A DNA stretch of 64,000 nucleotides. Source: Benincasa hispida (lineage: Eukaryota; Streptophyta; Magnoliopsida; Cucurbitales; Cucurbitaceae). The DNA lies in assembly GCF_009727055.1 (NCBI RefSeq), contig NC_052355.1, forward strand, positions 4,284,210-4,348,209, in the 5' to 3' direction. The position numbers and the translations under genes were made by a program. Shown here one piece after another: positions 41,201 through 54,400 of this stretch. Each line of letters begins with the position of its first letter. Position 1 is the first letter of the stretch. The notes under the pieces are model-generated. The model did not search any database, had not been told where the DNA came from, and was given only the letters and a program-made list of their open reading frames with translations.

Positions 41201-42409
41201 TCTCCAAAAAAAACCCCTATTCCAAGACTAGATCGGTCCTTTTAAAAATGTCAGCTTTACCATAAAACAATACCCTTCCCATTCACCTGAGAAGAGGTGC
41301 TCCACCACGAAGAGGAGCTACACTCAAACTTTGGGTTTACAGAAACCACTTTGTTCCTCACAAAATAGCCTCACGGTTTGATAAGCATAGCTCGGTAGTT
41401 AGCACGTCCTCCATCCCTTGGGGTTGGAGATTCAAATCCTCAGACCACAGTTCAGCAGAAAAATGTTAAATCATCAATCAACTGAAAAAACTTAAGCTAA
41501 TAGTTTGTGGTAGATATAATTATATCAGTACTTCAACAATTCTTCTTACTTGTAGGCTTAATAGATACTTTAACATTTTGATACTGTGGTAAATTTAATT
41601 ACATAAATACTTCTAACACTAGAAAAAATGTTGAACTGAGATTTATAAGATTAATACCAAGGCCGTTGAAGTTTTGGTTGTCTGAAGTCATCCATTCTAA
41701 TGTTATCCTTTTTGTGGTCAGGATATGAAAGAGATGAAAAATTATTGGGTTATGAACTTGTCAAAAAGTTCTGCTATTTTGTTCACTTCTTTGTTGAAGT
41801 CAATAGGGAGCTCAAATGTTGGAAGCGGCTTATGTATTTGCTGTTGATGTTTAGTTGGAAGAGGCTTTGTTGTTTCTACATGCTGGATTCTCGCTTCGTT
41901 CATGCTGGCTCCTCTTGCATATCTTGGTCCAAAGTCCATAAAAGATCAATTATTGTTTTTTTTCTTACTTTTGCTGTTAAACTTTCATGTTCTCTGGTTC
42001 TGTGTTGGCTTTCGAGAAATGTTCTCAGCTTTATCTCCAGCTTGGTGGTTCTGTTGATTCTTCAGAATTTATTTGTTGTTGTGTTGCAGTTGGTGATGCT
42101 TCTCTGGTTCGAGCCTGGTTTTCAATTTTTGTTTTGATGAAGTTTCTAGCAGTTTTATTCTTTTGTCTGATGTAAACGTTAGCTAGCATAAAGAATCGTA
42201 ATTCTTGTTACTTTTAGCTCTTCTGTTCCTCGTTTTTTTCTTCTCTCCAATTCAAGAATTCTCTGATTCCAGAAGGTTGATGTTACACTTAATAATAGGT
42301 AGTAAGTCCACCACCTTACCCATCTACAAGACTTTGTTTCTTTCTTTTTCAATTGTCTGGACATCATTTCCATCACAGTGCCAAGGATTTCTTTTTCTTT
42401 TTCTTTTTC

Positions 42410-42442
<33 letters not shown>

Positions 42443-45400
42443 TGTAAAGCTATGAAACTTTTTATTGAAAAATGAAAAAGTTTAATGCTCCAAATACAAG
42501 GAAACAAAAAAAGGAAAAGGAGAAAATACCTTGGGGAAATGAGAGCAACAAGTACAACGCAAAAAATAAAGAATAGAGTCCAAGACTTCAAAAACTAATT
42601 AATATTCCATGAGGCAAAGATCCTTCCAACCGAAGAGACTTCCAGCAAAGGGCAAAACTTGTAACTTAACAGTTTAAGAATTATGACTGCAGATGAAGCA
42701 TTCAAGACAAGAAAATCTTTTCGAGCTGAAGCATAAAAAACGGCCAAAGCCCATAAAAGGCGAGCTTTTCAAATACCAATCAGGTCTGAGGGAAAAATGT
42801 AACCACAACTCTTCATTTGCTAATTCCTTTGAATCTCCAGAAAGAATATCCCCCCTTTGGGAAATTCCAAGGCAGACAGCTAATTCACAACCCATTAAGA
42901 TAACCTGCCTCCAGATTTTCCAATGTATCAAAAAGGCCCGGCTAAATTCTTTAGGACTCCAAAAAGATTAGATGAGAAAACCAGCCACTTCCTCCTTTGA
43001 CTCTTGAACTAAAACAAAGGATGTCTAAAAATCATATTAACTATTGACTCATATGAATATATATAACAGTACCCATATCAAGTACATAAAACTTAAAAGA
43101 TATAAGAATATCATATATCGTTCTTTTTAGTATGCATCATCTCGTTAAATTTTTTTTAAATAATGAAAAATGATAAAGCATAAATTAGAATTTATGATGT
43201 CTTGATTGCGTAGGTATTAAAGCCAGCAGAGAACAGAGTCATCTGAAAATAGCATAAACTCCAACGAGCATTCAACAGGAGTGTACAAGAAAAAGGAGTT
43301 CAAAATTAGGGTAAGAAGATTTACAGAACTATTTTCAGTCATTTCCACTGCAGTTTTCTCAAGCTTTTCTGGATACTCCAAGTCTTCATCGGAAGGAAAA
43401 TAATTTGCAATCTACAAAAGAAAGTAATGAAAAATTATTTTCCATTTTTAAACTTCAAAAATATCGCTGGTGCTGTAGTGTATATTAATAAAAATAATTA
43501 CAAATAAATAAATTACAAAAGGAAAAGAAACCTACCCCCAATAAAAGTTAAAACTGTATTAGAAGAAAATCCTTAATACTATAGCATGTTAAACCAGTGT
43601 ATTACTTGGACCACTACTGATGCTGCATTAGAGGTGGAGTCGTAGCAGCGTTATGCTCTAGTTTTGTGTTTATTTGATCTTTTTTATGAATAAGAAACAA
43701 ACATTTTCTTTGAATAAATGACAAGAAACTAATGCTCAATGCAGAGAAGCTTCAAAACAGAGAGAAATAAAGAATGCAATATAGAAAAAATACATAAGAA
43801 GTATGCACCCTAAAGTGAATAAATAAAAACTAAGATAACGAGCCCCCATAAGAAATTATGATAGCAACTGGAGCAGAGCAGCCAAGGCAGCCAAGAGAGA
43901 ACAAGACTACAGAATTATCTGAGAATAGAAGTCCACTTCAAAACTCCAAGAGACAAAAAAGATCCCAACAGACAAACTTCATAAATGTTGCGAAAAGAAC
44001 TGCTAAGAGGAGGACTTTCAACAAAGGTCTGAACTTTGGGGTGTGTGCTATCATTAGGAATCTTTGAAGAGAAAGGAACAACCGAGTGTTTAGAGTTGGA
44101 CAAGGAGCCTAGCGACATTTGGACCCTTATTAGATTCCATGTTTTTCTTTGGGTTTCGACTTCGATAAATATCTAAAAAAAAAATAAAGCTTAAGGATGC
44201 TCTAAAAAACCAATCCAACAATGATAAATGTCTTGAATTGAGAATCCTTCTGCTAAAGGATGCTCTAAAAAAAACAATCTAACAACGATAAATGTCTTGA
44301 ATTGAGAATCATTTTTCCTTTTAAATGAAAACAAGCCTCTTCATTGAATTAATGAAATGAGTCCATTGCTCAAAGTAGATTCAAGTCATGAATTTACTTT
44401 TAATAGATAGGAATTAAAGTACTTCATCGAATGAAAATTTATTCTATGCGGCCTTGGTTCAAATGGAGAATGGCTAAAATTGGTAAGTTACATTTGAAAT
44501 TTGAGAAATGGTTTCATGAAAAGCATAGTAAAGCAGATTTCTCGGAGGATAAATTAAAATCATGAACCTTAAAATGTTGAATTGCAGCTCATACTACATA
44601 GAAGTGAAAAGGAACTTGTGTGTGGAAGGAACTTGTGTGTGGCTTTCTTTCAGCTAAAATTAAAAATTTAATATAGAAGGTAAAATAGTTTTCTCAGTTT
44701 TGGGGACATTACTTCAGTCGCTCAATCTCCTCCACACCGATTTAAAAAGGAAATTAACTTTAGTGTCAATTTAAATTCTTTGGATTTATTCCAAACTAAA
44801 ATGGTGCGTTCAACCATGATTGAACCAAGACTTCACTGCCCTCTGAGTCATGAACGTCTGACCTCTCCATCTAGTAAACCTCTGGTTCATCCCACATTTT
44901 CGTCCTATCAGACCTAGCACAATTTTTTTTTGTCTATTCATTGCACTTGTCACACAATTGCTCCAGACCTTCGAATAGTTTAAGATCTACTTGGCTCAAG
45001 TTGTAGTTGGGTTCAATTCACAGTCTTGTTTGGCAATATCCAATTCAATTCAATACCTAGTCCAATTTGGGTTTGCTATTCAGTTCGAGCCAATATTAAT
45101 TTGAATCAAAATCTACTTCACTACAATCCTCAATGGTTTCAAAATCTCATTTAGTTGGCTTAGGGCCTGTTTGGTTCGCAATCCAGATTATGTTTTATGT
45201 TTTCAGATTCACTTGATTCAATGAATATGTGTTTAGCAGACAACCTAAATTCTGTTTCTGAAAACTATTTTCAGATTCTGTGATCCAAATAGTGTAAATT
45301 TTGAAAACAACATTTTTATGTTTTCGTTATACCCAAAATTTGAATTTTAAAATTTAAAATGCAGAATTATATTAAATAAAGTTAAAAACATTTAGAAATA

Positions 45401-48400
45401 TAGTATATGTCATGTTATAAACTCAATTCAACTTTTAAAAAATTAAAATATTTATTATGTAATATATTACAAATTATGTTAAATTCCAAATTGGGTCCCT
45501 ATGGTTTGGATAAAGTTAAAAATTAATTCACATGGTTTTAAAATTTAGATTTTAGTTCTTATGGTTTGATATAACTTCATACATAGTCTCTATGATTTGT
45601 TAAATCCTTTTAAATAATCCCTACCATAGGGACTATTTATGAAGCTTTTATCAAACCATTGGCGGTAAATTCTAATTAATCATAAGACCTAAATTTTAAG
45701 TTCTTCCAAACTGTAGGGACAAAAATTTCAATTTATCCTATAAATTTTATATTATTACAAAATAATAATTTACAATTTTTTTAAGAACAAAACATGTTCA
45801 TAAATAAATTAATAATAGTTTATTATCAACTAATATTTAGTGGGTAATTACAACTAGTTTGCAATTGTTTAAATTAAAATATAGTTTTCTGAATTTTGCT
45901 ACCAAACACATCTGAAAACATGAAATACAATTCTATTTTTATTTAATTCTTTGTTTTCAAATTTATGTTTTCAAATTGTCTACCAAACAGGCCCTTATAT
46001 ATCCAGTCAGCTCGATTCAACATCTCACAGGTGGGTCAAACATTACTATTTTCTTTACTCAATCATTACTACCATGTCAAAGGAAACATTCATCCAATTT
46101 TAAAATTTGCTACCAACCAATAACTTCTGTATTTCCTTGGCACAAACAGGTAATTATCCTCATGCCTTCTCTAGTCATAATTCTTCTCCCTGGATTATCT
46201 ATTATAGACCTCTAATCGTATCACTAATTCTTATTTCTTTGACTCATATTCTCTTTCATATTGCAATGAAAAATAGAATTGCACGATAGTTGTTCATCTA
46301 TTTTAAGCTGAAATTCATAAGCAATTTATTTCTCCTTAATTCAAAATATAGGTTATGGGTGCATGGTCCAAGTAATACAAGAGTCCACATGGAGAGGAGA
46401 TGTATTAAGAGTAAGAACTGTCAGTCAATTAGTTTTAGTTTTATTTTTCTTTCTTTTCAATGTCAAGTTCCTTGTGAAATATCTTTCAGAAGCCTCCCCA
46501 CTTGATAAACAATTGGAGAAAGCACTATGGAAGTCGAACAGTCCTCGTCTTGTGAATATCACAGTGTGGATTATGTTATTTGGGGAATTGAATTGCTCTG
46601 ATGTGATGCAAAAGAAGCTGTCTTCTCATTGTCTTTCCCCACAAATATGCCCCCTTTGTATGGCTGCTTAAGAGGACTTGCAATATCTGTTTTTTGACTG
46701 CTGTTATGCGAGCAATTGTTGGATAAGACTATTCTCGATTTTTGAATTAAATTGGGTGTTTGGAAACAATTTTCGTTCTAATGTAATGCAGATTCTGCTG
46801 GGCACCACTATGAGGAAGAAGGCTAAATTACTTTAGACCAATGCTGTGAAGTTGTTGCTCGCGGATCTTTGGTTTGAGAGAAATCAACGTGTCTTCCATG
46901 ACAAGAGATTGGCCTGGTTCGATCGGTTTGAGACAGCCCAACTGAATGCATCTTCTTGGTGCTCACTTTCTAAACTTTTTGCTGAATACTCAATTCAAGA
47001 GTTAAGCCTGAATTGGAGGGCATTCATTTTTCCAGATTATTAGAGTCTCTTCAGAGTACTACTATTCATGTTGATTGCACGGTGTAATGATCATTATTAT
47101 TGGAATAGTTTATTATGCTTCGTTTGTAACCATTGCTCGGGTTGTAATATGCTTTTGTTGGTTTTCAGCTTGTCTATGTTATTCTTTTTCTATTTATTTT
47201 GAAAATGATGATGGTGCTATGGGAGTGTCAACCTAGTTGAGATGCTCAAGTGCACCTCCTAATCTTTTTGTCAAATCTTGAAAGTTGTTAATCTTGTACT
47301 ATGAGCTGTCTCATTTCATTACCTTAATGCCTTAATGAAGAGACTGTTTTCTTTTAAAAAAAAAAAAACATATTGGAGAATGAATCTAAACCTCTCTAAC
47401 CTTTTGGTCAAGGGTGTAATGTCTTTATTAGTTGAATTATGTTCATGTTGACCACTTAGAGTCACATTATTGATAATAAGGGATGATCAGGATCATTTAA
47501 AAATATTTAGTTTAGTAAGAGATTAAAATAATATATTCTGAAGTCTTAGGACAAAAATAAAAGATCAAATAACATTCCTACAATAAGTTATATAGCCATT
47601 GGAGAGTATAACAGACCAAAGGACAAGTGCAAATACTAGAATTAAAATTACCTCATCACGGATGTGTGTTCGAGCACGAAATGTTAGTCGTTCATGAACG
47701 TCAGCAAGAATCCTTTGAAGTGTGGGACGTAATCCAACTAACGACTCCCCCTGTTGAATGAGTTGTTCTCCCAAAACTTCAACTTTAAGAATATCGACTA
47801 GTTCACACAGAAAGTCCAAACTTGTTTCATGAACAAGTCTAGGACGCAATGTATCATACAGGTAAGTAGACCTGCACAAACAGTTCTAAACATTTAATAT
47901 GTTTGTGCAACATAGGAAAAGGTAAGCCACATCCAAATTATGCAAAAAGCTAAAAAGAAATGAGTTTTTCTTTTTAAAGGAGACAAAAACTTTTCATTGA
48001 TATAATGAAAAGAGTCTAATGCTCTCAGATCACATAGAGACACAATAATGTAAAAAGACGAGATAAGACCATCTTAGAAAGAAGTTGATAATAGGAAATC
48101 AAAGAATAAGGATTATAGCTATTTGGAAACAAGTTTCCGAGAGTATTAAAAACAAAGAAAATCTGAAAAAATATTTCAAATCAAGGAAACAAGTTTCAAT
48201 GTGGTATCCTAAGAGGCCTTGAGGCCACTATTATGCTGTTTGGTGATTCCATTGGGGTTCTTGAGTCTTCAAAGTCTTCAAGTGTTAAATATTAAAAAAT
48301 TGTTTTATTGCAGCCTATCCTCTGCTCGATACTCGAAAAAAAGAAAGAATCACTTCCTTCTTTTCTTCCAACCTCTCAGTCAAATACATTGAACCCAGAT

Positions 48401-51400
48401 ATTGTTGAAGACATTGTCTCAAGTTTTTTGGTCTCTTTCGATAAGCAAGCACCCTTTCCAAATATTTCAACACTTGATCCTTCTCGACCTCTTCTTTCCG
48501 GGTCTTGCACACTACAAAGTGTCCTCTCCAATAGATTTTGGAGTGGCCTCTCCAAAGGTATTAATCATTTGACAAAAGCTCCCACATATTCTCATACTAG
48601 CGATGATGAAATAGATGCTAAATCTAAAGTCAGTTTAAGTGGTGTGGATTCTATCTATCAGCCTATGGAAAATAATGGTGTTGATATTGAAGATTTTTGT
48701 TTCTCAAAATAGAAACAAAATTGACAATATTGAGGCTAAAGATTCTTTTCTTGAAGACCTAAGTGATTATTTTATTTTATTTTATTATTTTTTGTTTTTT
48801 TGGAAAGAAAACAAAATTTTAGATTGATATAATGAAAAGAGACTAATTATGAAATGTCGTATGCCTTTTATGCACCTTTCCTATCTTAGTGCCATGTGTC
48901 AATGGAACACCGAAACTCCAGTTCACCTATTTATGCATGGTTCCTTTGCATCTCACTCTGGCAGCTTATTCTTGAAGCTTTTGGGGTGGTCAATTCCTTC
49001 ACCAAACAATATTTTTTTATTTTCTCGCTTCACTTCTGGTTGATCATCCTTTTGGTGGTACAAAGAAGACGCTTTGGTTGGCCTTCGTGCAGTCTTTCTT
49101 TCGGAACCTTTGGGGCAGTGTAACAGACGTCTTTCCAAAGACGCTTTTCGTCTTTTGATCGTTTTATAGAATTAGTGTTATCTACTGTTTTTCTTTGATG
49201 CAAAACTAAGCATCCTTTTTCTCACTTCAGCTTAACTTATTTTTTTTTGAAAAGGAAACAAGTTTATTTATTCATTAAGAAAATGAAGTGAGACTAATGC
49301 TCAAATTACAAGGAAATCAAAAGGATCAGCAGGTACACCCGGGCATCTCAACTAGGTTGACACCCCCTTAGCACCCATCACATCCTAACACTAGAAAATC
49401 CTCTAAATTAAAGCAATACAAAGGGATACAATTCTAAAAGCGAGAGAAAAAAAAACCGGCTGGACAATTAAGGGAGAAAAAGAAAAAACACAGCATTGAG
49501 AACTAAAATTTCTAAGAAGTTTGAACTTCAGAATGCCGGAGAAAGAAATGAATGCCAATTTAGACTAATTTCCTGACTAGAGTATGTTGCGAAGGAGCTT
49601 GAGAGGGAGCACCAAAGAGAGGCTTTCAACTTGGCTGCTTCATATCTTGAGAACCATGGAGTTTCCTTGTCTTGGAAGACTCTTTGATTCCGCTCAAACT
49701 ACAATTCAGCTAACACATCCTTTACAGCATTGACCCACAGAATTTGACGAGTTTTCTTGAGAACCGGACCTATCAACAGCTGCTGTACATTTAGACTAAA
49801 GTCTACTCCGAAGGCCCAGCTCAAGTTAAAGACATTGAAGAGTGAAAACCAGCAGCTTTGTGCATAAAGGCAGTTGAAAAAAAGGTGTTGGAGGTCTTCC
49901 CCATCCTTTTTACACAAAGCACATATATTGGGAGAGATGTAGTGGGAGACAAGCTTCTTTTGCAGCACGTTTGAGCAGTTTAGGGTTCCAAAAACCATTA
50001 TCCAAAGGACTATATTTATTCTCCTCGGACTTTTGAATTTCCAAAGAGCTTGACTTAGGAGGCGATCAATTCGAGGGGCTTTGCGAATGCATTTGGTTAA
50101 GGATTTAACTGAGAAAATTCCATTGAATTCCAAACACCAAACCTCTGAGTCAGGGCAATCTTGCACCTTTAGGTGAGAGATGAGACTTAACAAATCTTGA
50201 AATTCAGTAATCTCTTCATCTTTCAAAAGTCTTCTAAAAGAAATGCTCCAAGAGTTGGTGTTGTGATCCCAATGCTCCAACACAGAACCATTTGGTTGAA
50301 TGGACAATCTGAATAAGCTGGAGAATCTGGACAATAGGGGGGGATTGCCTAGCCAAGCATCTAACCATAAAGCAATTTTAAGTCCATTGCCTAATAAAAA
50401 AAACCGACAGATTTTCCACTTTCAACCAAGCCCTTGAAATGCTGACCCAGGGGCTTTTAAGACTGCTCCCTACCTTACCGGATGTATGACTCCCAAATCT
50501 GTTACTACCATGAATACTTGTGTTGAAATACGTTGAATTAGCCCTAAGGGCATTTTTGTAATTTATACTATATTTGCTAAATTAGGGTTTCACCTCATTC
50601 TATTTATATTTGAGGTTGGGGTCTATTGTATGTATGACATTAAAATAATAAGTCCTTTTCTATCATGGTTTTTCTTCCCTGAATTAGGGTTTTCCACCTA
50701 AACTCCTTGTGTCGTTTTCTTTCTCTTCTATTTCAATAACTTGTGACCACTCTGCACCAAAGGGAAGAGCCTTCATGCGGGAATCTCCAGCCCCATTTTG
50801 CTAAAAGAGCCAGATTTTTCTCTTTCAAGCCTCCCAAACCAAGGCCTCCTTCTTCTTGAGATTTAGGCACATGCTCCCATTTGGCTAAATGATTTAGTTT
50901 CCTCCCTTTGTGGCCTTCCTAAAAGAAATTCCTCAAAATTCTTTTTAGGATGGATAACACTTTTTTTTTGTATCAAGAAGGAAGACATATAGTAAGTGGG
51001 GAGGTTTGAAAGAACTGACTTACAAAGAGTTGCTCTTCCTCCTCTTGAAATATTGTATCTTCTCCATTTGTCAAGAGTGCCATGAAGTTTATCAATAACT
51101 GGCTGCCAGAAAACTGTCTTTTTCGGATAACCCCCCAATGGAAGACCGAGATAGACTAGGGGAAGCTTCTGCTTTACAATTGAACTTGGCTGCCATCTTA
51201 TTCAGCATGCCTAGGTCTATATTTACACCACATAGAGATGATTTCTCCTAATTAATTTTCTGACTAGAGCACCATTCAAAAAGATCAAGGGTGGCTCGAA
51301 GAGAATCTAGCATAGCATCATCATATTTGCAAAAGATAAGAGTGTCATCAGCAAATTGCAAAATTGAGACATGGACTTTGTCCTTTCCTACCAAGAAGCC

Positions 51401-54400
51401 TTCAAAACTTCCTTTCTCATGTAACCGGTTGATTAAGGCATTTAACACTTCTCCTACAAGGATGAAAAGGAAAGGAGAAAGGGGGTCTCCTTGCCTAATT
51501 ACTCTAGTTGCAACTATCCTTCCACAAGGCCTTCCATTGATAAAAATTGAGAACTTTGGATTGGTGATGCAGCCCATTATCCAAGAGATCCATTTTGAGT
51601 TGAAATTCTTACCATATAGTACCTTTACTAGGAAGGACCAGTCCACTCTATCAAAGGCTTTCTCCAAATCAAGCTTTAGAATCCAACATTTCTTCCCTTT
51701 CGATCTATAATCCTCAACTGCTTCATTTGCTATCCGGATGGGGTCTAGGATCTGTCTTCCCTCAATAAAGACACTTTGAGTAAGGGCTACTATGCTTGGC
51801 ATGATTCTTTTTAGTCTCTCAGCTAAAACTTTTGCAACTATTTTATACAAGAGGGTTGTGAAGCTGATTGGTCTGAAATCTTTGACTTTCACTACATCGG
51901 ACTTTTTTGGAATTAGGCAAATAAAGTTCTCTTTAATACAAGAATTGAGTTTACCATTGCTATAGAAATCATCAAACGTTTTTGTAAGGTTATCTTTCGG
52001 ATGAGACCAAAATTGGATGAAGAATTCTGGTGTGAAGCCATCCGGTCCTTGTGCCTTGTTTCTTCCCAACCCTTTCACTGCCAGCTTGATTTCTAGTGCA
52101 GAAAATCTTATCACAAGCTGCTCATTTTGGCTTCTTGAGACTCTAGACCAGTCAAGGTTAAGGGGAATGGCTCGAGGACCATCACTTTTTGAGTACAATG
52201 AGGAGTAAAAGCCCAAAATGAGGTCTTCAATGTCCTAGGTGGATCTGGTTGAAAAATCTTGGTCGTTGAGCAATTCTACAATCAGATTTTTCCTTTTTCT
52301 AGCAAAAAGGAATCTAGGGAAGAAAGAGGTATTCTCGTCTTCTTCTTTTAACCACTTTAACTTACATTTTTGAATGAGACTTCTTTCTTCCTGTGGATAT
52401 AAGGCCAACAGCTCTGCTTTCAAGGAAAAGGATGCTTCTTCAACCCTGTTCTGTGAAAAAACCTCATCTATCAGTGAATCTTTTCTTTGAAGTCCATTTA
52501 GTAAGCTTTCCTCCTTCGACTTCAACTCTTTTCAATATTCATGAAACCATTTCTTAAGAGCTGATTTAGTTTTTCTCAAGTTTGTGGAGAGAGCAATACC
52601 TGTCCAATGATGTTTTTCCCCCTTAGAGTTTTTTCAATCAATTTGCAGCACTCCTTATTGCTCAACCAGCTATTACAAAAGCGAAACGGTGAGGGCCCCC
52701 ACTCAAATGCTCCTGCTTCTAAGATAAGAGGAAAGTGATCTGACATGGTTCTAGCTTGTCTTGCAACCCTTGAATTATCAAAAACATCTTCCCATGTACT
52801 TGATACAAGAAAACGGTCTAAGAGAGATTTGGAAACTACATCTCCTTCCCTAGACCATGTGAATTGACCATTTGAGAGTGGAATTTCCAGCAGATTGTTT
52901 AACCTGATGAACTTGTTGAAGTTATTCATATCCCTCGTTGCTCTTCCTACTGGGTATCTCTCATGTCTTCTTCGAATGCTGTTGAAATCCCCACCAATAC
53001 ACTAGGGATCATCAAATTTCTCAGCCAGGGAGGATAATTCAGCCCACAATCTTCTCCTTTCTCGATAATCACAAGGGCCATAAACATTTGTAATCCAACA
53101 AAGCTTTTTATTTATTGTTTGACACTTGATTGAAAGAGAGAATTCATTTTTAGAGATGCTGGAAACTAGAATTTTGCTTTCATCCCACATTGTGAGTAAT
53201 CCATTCGATTTTCCTTTAGCTTCAACAAAGGCCCACCCTGCCTCTTTTGAGCTCCAAAGGCTTTTGATAAAGGAGCCCTCAAAACTGTCTTTTTTTGTTT
53301 CTTAAACAAGGACGATATCCGGATTGACTTTTTTCAGAAGTAGTCTTTTTGAAGAATCCCCTAAGCCTCTTGTGTTCCAAGTAACTATCTTCATTCAGGA
53401 CCACAGAGGATTCTTAAATTCTTCCCCCTTTGATCAGGCCAAGACGAAGTCACACTCTTTTATGATGGAGTGTAAGGACTGGGGAACATCTGACATTTTT
53501 AGAGGGGGGATGAGGAGGTTGTTTTCACTAACTTGTGTAGGATCGTCTGGAGGAAGGAAAAGCTGACTCAGGGAGAAATCAAGGCCCACTTGGCAATCTT
53601 CGAGGTCCTTGTTGTCCTCAACATCTTTAAGGTCCAGTTCCTCACTGCTCACACTAGACAACAAATCATCTTCCGAGTCTTATGAGATTGGAGAAGGAGA
53701 TATAAACTTGTTACAGCTCGGATCTTGACCTTCTGGGGAAGATTTTTCACTTCGGATGTAGTGTAGAAAAGGTAAGAGCATAGAACTCTCCCTACCTAGG
53801 CCCGAGGTTTGAGGATTTGCTTGGAGGTTAGCTTAACTTACTTCAAGAAGATCCGGATTGGAGATGGCTGACCAAGGATTTTGAAAGGACGTGTGATTTC
53901 TGATAAAATGTCTGGGAAAAGGCCGAAGCCCATATGACTTTCTTTTTGCTGTAGTAAAGGACTTGAATGACTAGTTCCTTTTCAAATTTTGGAGCCGTTT
54001 GTGAGAGATTGGGTTAGTAACCGAGGCCTCCCCCTTCTTCGTGAGATTAACTTGGACACCAAACTTCTCATTATTGTTTGGAGACGAACTGACTTCCTGA
54101 AAAGAAAAAGCCGGACCGGCTTTTCTTATTTTTTGCAAACCAACTTTGGCGCCTTTTTGAGAAGTTGAAGAGTCATGATCCTTAGTCTTCCTTTCACTAT
54201 TAAACTCTTTCTTCGCTAAAAGAGGATCTGAAGAGGGTAACTGGGGAAACTCAACCGACAGAGGGCAGAGGCAGGGTCGGGGGGGCGGCTCAGAAGACGA
54301 ACGGCCCCTTGACTTTTTGGCCTTGAACAGGCTCCCTCTCTTCCTGGTCTCTTTTCCATCAACAAAAACTCCTAGACTTCTGGAGAATTTAATTTTGCGG

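Noticed and set aside
41700..42137. A 145-codon plus-strand open frame
   Set aside because: It is hydrophobic and Cys-rich with no motif, lies in a T-rich COG3 intron, and looks like a chance frame.
42693..42971. A 92-codon plus-strand open frame and its antisense partner
   Set aside because: Neither strand shows a recognisable domain, and it lies behind a LINE-type tail, so it is probably repeat debris.
43858..44118. Overlapping frames on both strands
   Set aside because: Low complexity, Lys/Gln-rich on one strand and Ser-rich on the other; no motif.
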